A stretch of 64,000 nucleotides of DNA from NCBI GenBank assembly GCA_026184415.1, contig CM047945.1:1736001-1800000 (forward strand), read 5' to 3'. A program made the position numbers and the translations under genes. Positions 23,796-35,307 of this stretch are shown here, in pieces. Below the pieces are notes generated by a model, which saw only the letters and a list, made by a program, of their open reading frames with translations, was not told where the DNA came from and did not search any database. This stretch comes from Trichothecium roseum (Eukaryota; Ascomycota; Sordariomycetes; Hypocreales). Positions within the stretch are counted from its first letter, which is position 1. Every line of letters begins with the position of its first letter.

Positions 23796-24171
23796 CAAAA
23801 AGAAAATGCCGTTTAATAAAACGGTCGCCGCCTGCGGAGTACTCTGTACACGTACCACTACAAGATAGTAGAACAGCCCCTACGGAGCACTAGGCTAAGG
23901 AAGAGACCGATGGCTCTTATAGAGCGATTAACAGGACTTGAATAACTACTACTACAACCTAACTTACCATGCCAAACCCATGATTACCACAAGATATCGT
24001 TAATTTGCCTAAAATTTCATCAGATTACCATTATTCTTAAACATGAAATGGAACTATATATACTCCGTAAAAAAAAAAAAGCATTACCAAAGAATACAGT
24101 TTGGATATATTTCATGATGCGATGATCCGTTGCTATTACGTCTGTGTCATTGTGTTTGACAGGCAATACTA

Positions 24172-24195
24172 CGTGCAATGCTGCGTGCAATGCTG
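24172..24195. repeat. Tandem 12-mer (CGTGCAATGCTG) x2
   Basis: Two perfect copies of a 12-bp unit, with partial copies on both sides. Confidence 0.7.
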
Positions 24196-24300
24196 CGTGG
24201 GCATGCTACATGATAGGTAGGTTGCAGCCAGTCCAAACGTACTTGGTTTCGGGTCGTCAGTTATCCATTTTCATTTTCATTTTCGCCATCATCATCAGAC

Positions 24301-24324
24301 CCCGCGATCCCGCGATCCCGCGAT
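24301..24324. repeat. Tandem 8-mer (CCCGCGAT) x3
   Basis: Three perfect copies of CCCGCGAT, followed by a decayed fourth unit. Confidence 0.75.
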
Positions 24325-25019
24325 CTGGGTACTAGAAATTTCTTCCATATGCCACCAAAGGCCAATTGCTACAAAAAATAATAAGTGACCACTGATAGCG
24401 AGCCGAAGCAGCGAAGCCAGAAAAATGCCGTTGAGTCCTCACTGCTATTGTAGAATAAATACTCCGTAGGCATCCTACGATGCAGCTAACCGAGCAAAGC
24501 TGCCTACGATAATAATGCTCCGTAAGTCGCCACGGAGTTGTTCTGTGGTAGGATTACAAATATGTGATACCAATAACGTTCCAAGTTGCAACATTATCAC
24601 TCCATAGTGATGACCGCCTCCGCTCTCTGCCTCGATCCATGCGGGGAATCGTCGAATCACGGGCCCTGGTAGGTGGTTATACATGCTACGGGTATCATTG
24701 TTGCCGTCATTACTCTGTATATACTGCGTACGGAGTATGTACAATTCTAGCGACCCTGGCTCAGTCTGTGCCTGATAAATCGATTTCGGTGGTACGGAGC
24801 AGTAGTGCCATGGTCTCGACGTCACTCTGTTGGTCGGGCCTTGACGCCGCTTCTTTCTCCAACCCAAAGCAACCGAACTTGGAGGTTGTAGTAGTAGCAC
24901 CCAGTGCCAGTCAACAGCTGCTCATGCCTGCCACGCCATTAACGGGTGCTCTCGGGCGATTGCCTTCCTTCTTACTATAAGTCGAGAGAAGCTTTTTGGC
25001 GCTGATGTGGACTCTACAA

Positions 25020-25611
25020 GATGACGCGTAGACTTTGCAGCTACCGCGCAAGGCTGTTTCTTGCCTCAATCAGCTGTTGCGCTTATGGTAAGCTAGCTCG
25101 TAGTGTCTATCCAAAGTTCGTGAACCCTTACATGGACGACATGCGGAGTCTGTGGCTATACGCGGGCAAATGGCTTGCCATCCTTGATCTTCTTCGCGCC
25201 ATTCTTCTCCCAAAGCAATACCCCCGGAGAGCGATGGTCCCGGAGATATCCTAATTCGATGGGTGAGTACATCAACCGAAGGGCACTTATGCAACTCATC
25301 ACATACTACCGATTATGGAGTACATGGTCTAAAGGGGAGAAACCATCAAGGGTGTTCATGGACGAAATCCGTCTCAGAGTGCTCCGCAGAGGTTGCAAGT
25401 CTCGCTAGAAACCTCGATGACGAAGGCATTGCCTTTAGAGGTCTATCATGCTGACCTTGCCGTCAACCTGCCCCTGGCTAAACTCGAGCAGTCTTTTGAG
25501 GAACTCCCGCTCCAGACTAAAGCACATACCTGACCGAGAATTTAGACACCTCTTTGAGACCTATCATAGCACATTTGCGGAGGTTGCTTTCAAGTATATG
25601 TGAACGCTAGC
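25020..25611 (+). pseudogene. Possible eroded coding relic, unidentified
   Basis: Short frames line up in the same strand with protein-like composition. One is a 77-codon ORF at 25021-25254. Another is a 38-codon frame from ATG 25417 containing LPLEVYHADLAVNLPLAKLE. A third, beginning near 25527 in another phase, reads TYLTENLDTSLRPII. A frameshift or two would join the last two. I recognise no family, and short chance frames could look the same. Confidence 0.2.
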
Positions 25612-26639
25612 TTACCGATAAACTTTGATTTTGCAATGTTGACACGCCCGACGCCTAAGAATAAGTCATCTAAATAAACACTAGGAGAATATGTTTCAAC
25701 CATAGATCTATGCACTTTTTATTAAGCATACTATGAAGCAATGACCGGATACGGCCGCATCTCTCCACTACCCTCACTTCCCCCTCCCTCCGGTACACGA
25801 CATCCCGGGTAGGAAGTCGAAGTTTCACAAGCGTCACAGAAATTCAACATCCGGAAACCACCTAATGCTCCGAGCCGTTCTACTTAGTATACTCCGTATG
25901 GTACCATGATGTACCCGACCTGTTATCTGCCAGCCGCACGGATGGGTCCTAGGCCGCACACTAAAGCTTCTTCGGTGTCTCGATCTTGTTCCCACGCCGC
26001 TTATTACGGAGTAGACGTTGTTAAACTTTAACGTTCCTTTTCTACTGAGATGGTTACTACATATCGTGTTTCCCAGTATTCCGTACCCCGTAGATGTAGC
26101 GGCTTCAAGCTTTGACACATTGTCAAAACACAAATCTGGGCTCCAGCGTGGTGTATGTAGCATCAAAGCACGGAAATTGCAATAGGCTTCAAGTGATCCG
26201 ATATGGCAGCTGAGCTTTTGACGGCAAGATCTGAGATGACATTACTCCATTACCAAATATCTTTGTACGTAAATCTATCACCGTTTAGGCGACAAGAATG
26301 CAGGTATGTACAACAAGCCCATCACTCTACTATAGTCATCACCCCTTATAAAGGCTGCGTAGCGCAAATCAAACGCCACAGCCCGCTCCCCAAAAAACAA
26401 GTCTCAGCTCAAGATAACCCATCTTTTTTCACGCCGATCGTGTCATCCCGTGTATGTTGTGACCAAGATCCGCTCCAGAGATTTTTCTCAAAAATCGCAA
26501 ACACCAGTCCAACGCCGAGCTCAATAGTTTTCGTCTTGGCGTAAAAAGTTGGATCTCAAGTAAAACCTCATACACCAGGGCACAGCGCGGCGAATGAAAT
26601 CATATACAAGAATGTGCAAGTGCACAGTAGATTTGAGGC

Positions 26640-28372
26640 CTAGATTGCCTCCTGAAATCTCGAAGGTGAGCCCCTCGGCCCCCCAGGGGGCGTAAACCTG
26701 TTTGGCGTCCGTGGAGGTCGCGGTGGTGGCGAAGGAGGGTCAGAAAACGGATTATGCTGTATAACGGGCATGTGTGCAGGGCCGGACCGTGTAACGGGGA
26801 CACCGCTGGCAGGACGCATGGGCCTGCCCACAGCAAGTCGATTCGCCGCGTAGATATTGGGATCCATCACCTGCGAACCATAGTCGGAAGATCCTCCACT
26901 CATCATACTCTCTCGTGGATCTGAATATCCATCGCCCCCATGCTGGAGGACTGATGGGAGTTTCTTCCCAGAAACGCGAACGAAACCCCGTTCGCCCGAC
27001 CCGGAAGACGGAGCTTCTTGTGTCCTTCTCTTGCTCCCAAGCCCAGCTAGGGTTGTGGCAGCTGCAGATACACCGAAAAGAGCAGTGCGTTCCGTCATGG
27101 GGCCACCGCTACCGCCGTTCCCACCCCCTGGGCCGCTCGGGAGCGAGCGTGACTGTGCAGTATTGTCTCCTATCAATTCCTGAACGTCTGTCTTTCTCCT
27201 CTTGCGCTTGACAAGCATCAGGATAATGAGTGCCAAGAAAGCCACACCTGCGATGCTGCCGACTACTCCTCCAACGATCTGCTTATCTCTGTCGGATAAA
27301 TCGATTCCTCCAGATCCATCATTGTCGTCCCCACTACCAGAACGAGATGTCTCCTCCGGGTGATACCCTGCTGCAGTGTATTCCCCAGAAGAATCGTATC
27401 CCTCAGTACTAGTAGACGTTGATGACCAGGAGCTTGATGTTGAGCTGTATGATGTGAGAGAGAATGTTGACGCATCGTCCGAGTAAGAAACTATACTGGG
27501 AATAGAGCTACTAATACCAGTAAATGTCGTGTTACTCGAAGTACAACTCGTTGTGCCTATATCATGGTTAGCTTGGCATCGTTGGATGCTCGTGGGCTGA
27601 ACCTACTCGTTGAGTTCAGTAACCCACTAGTCGAGAACGAGGGGTACACCAAGGAACTCGTCAATGGGACAGTAGGAGTGACGAATGTAGAATCGGAAGT
27701 GGCAGTCGTCTCTGTTGTGACCATGGTCGGAGTTGTTTCCGAAAGGCTAGTGCCTGATGAGGAGACACTTGCTGAAGTTGGCTCAGTGGGTGGGGGAGGT
27801 GGCATTGAGGCCGTCAGGGAAGATGAAGACGGAACATTATCACTTGCCGCCGGATCGGGCACCGGGGCCGCCGATGGCTCTGAGGAGGGAGGAATTGCGC
27901 TGACTGTGGCCCCCGAGGACGGGTCGAGCACAACAGTGCCGGGAGGTGCGTAATGGGTTTGAGTTTCTATGGGTATGCCAGCGGTGTCAACCACTTGAAC
28001 GAGCGAAATGGTCTGAACGACTCGAGTAACGAAGGGCGCATCAGGGTTGTTGTCCTGGCGGTTCTCCAAGGTAATAACAACTTCGTCCACGTTTCCAACG
28101 GAATCGTCACTGCTACTGTATCCAATATCAGGAAGCGAATTGTCGCCGGTATGGACTTTGGTGTCGCGTTTCTCCGCAGAGTTTGAAGATGAAGAATGAA
28201 TGTGACTCGACCTAAAACGAGAGGAGTGTGAGTGTAGATGTGAGTGCGAATGCGCATGCGAATGTGTATGGGAATGAGTGTGGGAATGAACGTGGGAGTT
28301 TGTATCGGGACTGGAGTTATCGTAGGTCTCAGCAGTCGAGCCGGACAAAGGTGGTAAGGCCCGGTTAGTCAT
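26640..28372 (-). CDS. Ser/Thr-rich single-pass membrane protein with His-Ser repeat
   Basis: Structure is complement(join(26640..27556, 27607..28372)), 560 residues from the first usable ATG. Residues about 27-52 alternate His with Ser/Thr/Val/Ala (HVHSHTHSHTHSHAHS and on). Then come a DNN/acidic part and about 200 residues rich in Ser, Thr and Pro, likely O-glycosylated and outside the cell. One transmembrane helix (about 350-370; VGGVVGSIAGVAFLALIILML) is followed by the stop-transfer KRKRRK. The cytosolic tail of about 190 residues is Gly/Pro-rich and ends in PPSPPPRPPRTP and FQEAI. The architecture resembles Mid2/Wsc-type wall sensors, but I see no WSC domain. The intron (donor GTAGGT, branch GCTAACC) joins the two halves in frame. 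No signal peptide follows the chosen ATG, so an upstream exon is likely (see findings). Function unknown. Confidence 0.75.
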
Positions 28373-29500
28373 ATTGATCCGTCTCTGGCAAGACCAGCCA
28401 GCAAAGCCGATAGCTCCAAAGTGGTGGCTGACACAGGGACCCTTTCGGGTGTTTTCCACGTCGACCTAGAACGACGATCTGGCGTAGTGGACTAGTAATT
28501 TGTGGAGGCACGTATCGAGTGCGCGTATGGTGGCTTGCGGCGATGGCGGGCGGGACCGGTGGGTTTGAAAAGAGCGTCTGAATAGAAAGAATGATGGTAA
28601 TAATAGCAAAAGTCTTGGTGGAAAGAGGCGAAGCGAATGGGGCGCAATGTTCCGAGCAGGGACCAGGACCAGGAAGAGTTGGCATAAAAACAAAAGTAGG
28701 GAGAGTGACGGTAAACTTGGAGTCGGAATGACGGGGAAATGAATGAAATAAAATAAAAGAGCGATGGTTGAATGAAAAGCAATTGTCGTGTTTCTTTTCT
28801 CTGTTGCCAAGCGATTGGGCTTTGTCGTTACCAAGTCAAAGGGCTTTCTCCACGTGTATCCCTCTTTGTGCGAACCTTCCTTTTATCGAACTACTAGATG
28901 AAGTAGACGGGCTGAAATGATTCGTATCGGTTCGTCGAATGACAATCGTGGCGTTCTAGCTGATTTGCGTGCTGTGGCCTCGCGAGCAAGACAAACGTTG
29001 GACGGCAAAGTAAAAAAGGCTTGCCAAGAGAACGGAAGCGACACGGACCCTGGGGCTTGTAGATTCCCAGTACGTGGCTGTAATTCTTTTGTTTTCCCTC
29101 TCAAGCTTCTACTCGTCAACGTATTGATGGCCTCTCAGCCACGGCTTCTCATCATCGACCTGGACCCTATTGACATGGCGTACGCGAGACGCTGGCGACC
29201 GGTAGGGAGAGAAAGGCAAAAAGGGAGGAAGGGGGAGAAGAGAGGGAAAAAAGAGAGAAGAAGAGAGGCCCACGGAGTAGTAGAAGAACGATGAACCTTG
29301 GGTCTAGGCGCAATCCATTACGGAGCCTTGGAGCCTACATACGTGGTAGTAGAACTATTACTGTGGAATACGGAGCATTGCTACAACTAGGTAAGGTGAC
29401 GATGATGTTTATGCAACTGGGGGGGTCGTATTCCGTCTCGATTCGAATGGTCTGGCGTGCCTGAATGGGCGCGAAGAGGCACGGGGCAGGAAGCAATTTA

Positions 29501-29529
29501 CACCAGGACACACCAGGACACGCCAGGAC
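29501..29529. repeat. Tandem 10-mer (CACCAGGACA) x3
   Basis: Two perfect copies plus one with a single or double change. Confidence 0.7.
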
Positions 29530-30206
29530 GGTCGGTATAATTTCGCTTGTCCAGGTTGGTGTGGCGATGGACCAATCACAGCAGTCTGGCCGCACGACAT
29601 GACGGCAGGAACAGGGGACAATGAGCAGGCATCGGGAAAACATCCAAACAATTGGCAGGCACATTTTTCCTTGAAAAAACCCCCCCATTTCCTGCACCTG
29701 CCCTTGCACAGGCACAGGTACGGAGTACTACTAGCAGTAGCACGTACATACCCCGTACTCCGTACGGATCACAGGAACAGGAACATGCAGTGCACATGCG
29801 CAAGGCACAGGGGCACGGCACTTCCTCCAATATTAACACCCGTAGGTACGGAGTACTCACACTCTGTCCTCTATCCGTAAAACCCTCTGCTCTATTACTA
29901 TTCGGTAGCCCTCCAACAATCAAGGTTTCTCGTGCCGTCATTTTAATGCAGCGCAATTTCAAAGCTTTGATGGCACCAGACTAGTTGCATAACTTGCAAA
30001 ACATACATAAGTTGATACCCTGTACTCCGTCCTCCGTAGGGAGGCAGGGAGGTATGGAGTAACTTGCACAGATGAGATATATTTGCACAACTGCGTCAAC
30101 TCCATCTTTTTCTCTAAAAAAAGGAAAAAAGCTTAATCAGGAAAAGCAACTCTCGGCAGTGAATCGGTGAATCGGTACCATACGGAGTAGCATTTAAGAC
30201 ATGGAG

Positions 30207-30222
30207 CACGGAGTACTCCGTG
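30207..30222. promoter_or_regulatory. Perfect 16-bp palindrome, CGG-N6-CCG type
   Basis: CACGGAGTACTCCGTG is its own reverse complement and contains CGG-N6-CCG. That spacing is the one known for Ppr1/UaY-class Zn2Cys6 dimers. It is formed by two overlapping TACGGAGTA-like motifs. No gene starts within 1.8 kb, so a promoter role is only a guess. Confidence 0.4.
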
Positions 30223-31925
30223 GACTCTGTAGGTACGCACGCAAAGCCTACCAGGAGCCCAGGACATGGAATGAGTTGCATCAACGATGAGCAATATATC
30301 CAAGCTGGATCCCTCACCCGTTGGTGGGCGCATCAGACTTTCAATAGCTGTCTACCGAGTACGGAGTACTACATAGTACTGACACGTCCGGTGAAGGCTC
30401 CTATTCCTATTCTCCTGATCAATGGTACAAGATAATAGCTCAGTTTCTACGTGGGCCTGTTTCCTCATGCCATGCCGCACGAGCGATACACCCGCATCTC
30501 GTATTCCATTCCACCAACACGCGCGGCGCCAAACATATGTATGCAGGTACGGTGCGGTAGCACCAGAGGCTACGACCCATCAGTCTATACTCCGTACTAC
30601 TACCGCTACGTGCATTTGTTCCTGACCTTGCGGTAAACGGTCTAATTTAGGAGCAATCGTGGAACACACGCTTTATTGTCTCTCCTCTCTAAAATGCACA
30701 CACACGCATGCTCTGTATACACGCAGAGAGAAAGGAGAGGGGGGAGGAGAGAAATCACATGGTACGACCCAGGTAATCTGTACTCCAATACACAGAGGTG
30801 CATAAGAGCCCGTTCCAACTTCCGGGCGCCTGCGTAACGGTGAGTCAAGCCTGGCTGAATCCCTTCCCCTATGTTTCAACTACTGTGCTCTTTTCTGCAC
30901 GTATATGTGTGCAGGCTTGCCCGAAGTGGTATCGCCGTCCGTGATGGTAATAGCAAACACACACCTGGCGGGCTCAGTCAGAGCTGAAAGAGCCCGCAAA
31001 TGCTCCGGCTGCGTGGTGCCGTGGTCTCCCGAGACCAGCAAGGGTACGGTGCCCGGTGGTGGGTGGATACATAGTGGTACCTTGCAGAAAGGAAGTAGGT
31101 CTGGATCCGATCGACTCAACCGTTGAATGTTTCCATCCTTTTTTTCTCTCTCACGATTCGGAAATCACCTAGCTTCTTGTTTGGTATTTTGACAACCGTT
31201 CAAGGGTGGGAACTTGCAGATAGCGTGTGACATGAAGTTTCTAATATTGTGCTCAGCCTCATGGCACACGACGACAACGACGACGACGGTCAACTGTGTC
31301 AGTGTCAGTGTCAGTTTAATCCCATGTACGGCGTATTACGGCCATAACTGCATTCTGATAAGTCTGTGGAGACATTCGCATCACTTGCGGCCAGGAGCGA
31401 AAGTCCTTCTATATCGTCCGTACACTGGGGACTGGGGCCATTGAGGCAGCCTATGCACGGAGTTCAGGGAAGACATACGGACCACATAACATAGTACTAC
31501 CATACTAGGGTAGCGGCATGTACTCCGTACAGAGTGTGTCCATGCTAGTGACAGGTATTCCATACGAGTCATCAAGTCATGACCAAGAGATGTAGCTTTG
31601 CTCTTATTGATCATCGATGCTGACATCTGACCTGAGGATGGGCGTTCTCACAGATTTTGACATAGATGCACGCTAGGTGGACACTAACGGATGGCTGGCA
31701 AGACTGGCAGTGCGTAACATTGACCCTTGGACTAAGTTGGCTCTCTCCTTATTATTATTGGCTTACTAGGGCCCCAGAGGGTTCCGTGGTAAAAATTGTA
31801 TCGTGCTAGTAGTCGGGAGCCAATATGGACTGCCAGTAATCCGTAGTACTGATAGTAAGTAGTAGTATGGATAACACCTCTACCAATTGGATCTCGGGAG
31901 TACTCCGTAGTGAACACCTCCAGTT

Positions 31926-31953
31926 GCTACTACTACTACTACTACTACTACTA
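31926..31953. repeat. TAC/CTA triplet microsatellite
   Basis: About nine TAC triplets, running directly into a TACGGAGTA copy at 31955-31963. Confidence 0.8.
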
Positions 31954-32923
31954 GTACGGAGTACTACTGGTAGTAAGAAGACCATCAGCAAATTAGACGC
32001 AATAGATATTGATGTCTACGTAGTATTATTTACGCAGCGCACAGCCTCTTCCCAGCACTTAGGTAGTCAACGTGTTGGATTAGATAGTAGCAGCAACCGG
32101 AGGCGGACATTCATCGTACTTGCCGCGACCGTAAAGACGAGGGATCCATCCGTTATAACTCATGTGCCATTGGAAAAACCCGGTAGAATCAAAGCAACAC
32201 ACTCGAATACTGAGAAAATACTACTAGTCATCGTGCGTTGACTACTTGGATAATCTGGCGACTTGATCGTGAATACTCAACCTTTGGCATTGCCTTTTAC
32301 TTTGATTCAAGCATCTTTGACTGCTTAGGCTACTTCATCAGCAGAATTCCGGACTGCAGATTGTACTCCGTACAGTCCAATCTCTTTGCAGTGAGCCTTT
32401 CATTATGTACAGTGGTTGTTTACGGCGAACCCCGCTAGGAATCAACCTAACAACCCCAACAGTTTGATCCGCCCAGCCCGCTAACATCGCTGACTATAGT
32501 GGGGTTTACCTCCAACTACGGAGTCCGGAGTGCCTACTATTGCCTAGTATTGCGCATCTAACATCTCGTGCATCGCCTCGCGAGGGGCACTTGTTATAGG
32601 AGGCGATGAATACACAACCTCGCAAAACGCAACACTGCGAAGAACCCCTCCATCACCAACAACCACAGCCACAACCTCAACTCCAAAAGCCGCCGACTTC
32701 ACTATCGGCATCCATAACCTTTATCTGGCAGACCCTCCGTGATGCCCGCGGGACCCCTCTGAGCCACGCAAGCAGCTGTGACAACTCCACCTCCTTTACT
32801 CCCATCTCCGCGAGGAGGGAAGCAACCTCTACCACCGGTCCCTTCAATTCACATACCGCATCTTCCTTAACGCACGCCTGACAAGTGGCAGCCCGCGGAA
32901 GTAGCTCGGGAGACGGGCCCGGC

Positions 32924-34999
32924 ATGACGCGGCACGGCGGAGGATACGGGGATATCCTCTCCAGCAAGCTCACTCCCGTGGACCCTCGCACCTCATCAAG
33001 CCAGTCCCTGCACTCTGCCGTCTCAGAGTCTGACGGCCGGCGCACTCTGCTCATCGTTTACATCCACGGCTTCTACGGCAATGACCAGTCCTTCCAGTCT
33101 TTCCCCTACCACGTACACTCGTACCTGAAGAGTGCCCTCGCCGACTCTCACGTTATACACTCCAAGATCTACCCTCGCTACAAGACATACAGGGCTATAG
33201 ATGTCGCGAGGGACAATTTTAGCGATTGGCTGAGGCCTCACGAGGGCCCGTTGACGGATACAATCCTCGTTGGACATTCCATGGGTGGAATTCTTGCTGC
33301 TGATGTGGTTCTCATGGTAAGGAAAATGGATACCCGCATAGACGCATCACTTTTCTGACAATTTCAGCCAAACCGCAATAATCCATACAACCATGGCCCC
33401 CACAAGCATAACATATTAGGGACTGTATCGTTAGATTGTCCCTTTTTGGGCTTGCATCCCGGAATCATAGTGTCGGGCATATCGAGCCTTTTTCAACCGT
33501 CAGATGACCCCTTGCAGCAAAGTGGTGGCATCAACGACACACTATCAGCTCCAGGCTCAGACGCACAATCTACCATATCGGTCAACACCCAGACCTCAGC
33601 TTCGAGTTTCAGTCCTCCGCCAACAAGCTCTGTGCCCCGGACACCGACGGACCCGTTCTACAACCCCCCTTTTTTCAATGACAACCCCTTTAAGGAGGCA
33701 CCCTTTGTTAAGCGCTTCGTCAACTTCGTCAACAAGCACAAGGCCGAAGGCCTCGTTAACGCAACCGCAAAACATGTTCTTTCCCATCTTGAGTACGGTG
33801 GGTGTCTCGCCGATTACCCAGGCTTGACTAGGAGATACAACAAGCTCCGGGCGCTGGAGGATGTCGACGAGCTCCAGGCCATTGGTGAAGGCAAATTTGA
33901 TAGCAGGTCGCAGCCGAGGGTCAGGTTCGTGAATTACTACACGCTGTGCTCTGGGCGCAAGAAGGCCCCGAAAACGCCGCCAGCCCTGGAGCCATCGAGC
34001 TCGACGGACTTGACCACAGCGAGCCCGCCCAGCGTCGACGACGACGCCGACGCCGTGCCAGAAACTCGGACATCGCTTGGACAGGACGAATCCTCGGTCG
34101 GGAATTCTCGAGTGAGCATATCGATGCCGGAACCGAGCGATCTTGGCAGCGAAGGGGAAACACCTTTCATAGCTCGTACCGTCAGTCCCATGTCAACTAC
34201 CACTCCACCTACAGACACGAAGGACGATGCGAGGTCCGGCTCCGTAACACCCGAAATGTCCCACCTCTCCATGCAAGACATTGAGCCTATCCCCATGAGC
34301 GAGTTTGACGGGGCGGAGGAGCATCACGCGCGCCGAGACAGCACCACTACCACTACCACCACTACTACTACCGCCTCGTCCTTCTCTGCCCTGCCGCCAA
34401 TACCCGACGAGCCCACCAAGCCGGTGACGCCGGATCTAGGCCAGTACACCGACAAGGACGCTCGCAAGCAGGCAGAGCGGGAGTCCCGGCGGCTGAAGAA
34501 GGCTTACGAGCAGGCCGTCAAGGACCGCGAGCGCGCCATCCGGGAGCGGCAGAAGATGGTGGACAAGCAGCGCAGAAAGGCCAGCAAGGAGGCCAGTAAA
34601 GAGGCAGAAAGGCAGGGGAAGGAGGCCCTGGAGGAGCGACAGCGGCAGGAGAAGGTGGCGGCGGCGGCTGCGGCGGCTGACGTTGCGCTTCTCCTGCCGC
34701 AAGAGTCGCGCGAGGGACAGTCCGAGTCCGCCGCCGCCCAGGCCGACGAGCCACCCAGGGAGGCCAAGGAGAAGGAGAAGAAGAACAAAAAGTTTTGCAC
34801 GCTGCCGAGGAAGACCAACGGCGTGGGCGACCCGGCGTGGGTGGACGTGTACCTGGACGGCGTTGACGAGGTCGGCGCCCACTGCGGGCTCTTCTTCCCC
34901 GGCGCCCACTACGAGAAGCTTATAGGCGACGTCGGCGGCCGCATCGTTGACTGGGTCCACGACGACATGACCAAGAGAGCCGTTTTGGAACTACAGTGA
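32924..34999 (+). CDS. DUF676-like alpha/beta-hydrolase (lipase-type) with coiled-coil region
   Basis: Structure is join(32924..33316, 33368..34999), 674 residues. The oxyanion-region LLIVYIHGFYGND sits at residues 42-54 and the nucleophile elbow VGHSMGG at 116-122 (Ser119). The downstream frame continues PNRNNPYNHGPHKHNILGTVSLDCPFLGLHPGI, a pattern seen in fungal DUF676-type hydrolases. The second half is unusual: Ser/Thr-rich with a poly-Thr run (about residue 455), then a highly charged Lys/Arg/Glu helix of about 90 residues that could form a coiled coil. It ends in a conserved-looking domain with WVDVYLDGVDEVGAHCGLF. Substrate is unknown. The first ATG of the frame is 32924; an earlier start in a leader exon cannot be excluded. 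It converges with the HET gene, 308 bp apart. Confidence 0.82.
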
Positions 35000-35307
35000 T
35001 GATGACATCATCATCATCATCATTATTATTTATTTATTTTGGGTTACCTTGTTTTAATTGACATTATGATACCCTGAGATGGAGATTGCGCATCTTTTGT
35101 ATTATTAACATTAAGAACCTTCTTTATTTGCTTTCTTCGTGGTATTTACCTCGTTGGCGACGTTGACGAATTTGTAAAGTATTATATATGTATATATATA
35201 TATATATATATATACATCCATATTTTGATAGATATAGTGCAGCAAGTAATAGGTGGTAGTAGTCTTAAAAGGAATCCAGATGATCAGGGGGGGGCGTACT
35301 CTCCCGC
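35000..35307. other. Convergent intergenic region with (TA)n microsatellite
   Basis: 308 bp between the stops of the hydrolase and HET genes. It begins with TCATCA and ATTT repeats and holds a TA-dinucleotide run at about 35182-35214. It presumably carries both 3' UTRs. Confidence 0.6.

Larger units (their letters stand above)
23267..26639. other. Gene-poor interval of about 3.4 kb
   Basis: The first 500 bp serve as promoter and leader of the Zn2Cys6 gene. Beyond that I see only short ORFs, a G-run, small tandem repeats (24172-24195, 24301-24324) and many TACGGAGTA motifs (near 24060, 24460, 24730, 25890, 26005). A possible eroded coding stretch at 25020-25611 is noted separately. No RNA gene was found. 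Confidence 0.5.
28373..32923. other. Gene-poor interval of about 4.5 kb between divergent genes
   Basis: The left 500 bp are the leader (and perhaps an unplaced 5' exon) of the membrane-protein gene; the right 320 bp precede the hydrolase start and contain a 91-codon ORF at 32606-32881 rich in Gln, Pro and Ser that may be leader. In between, only short ORFs. It is very rich in TACGGAGTA-type motifs (about 20, for example 29719, 29848, 30208, 30361, 31500, 31955, 32362). Small tandem repeats lie at 29501 and 31296, and a TAC triplet run near 31926. Confidence 0.5.

Noticed and set aside
35182..35214. TA repeat as a centromere or origin
   Set aside because: A dinucleotide microsatellite in a 3' UTR gap is a simpler reading.
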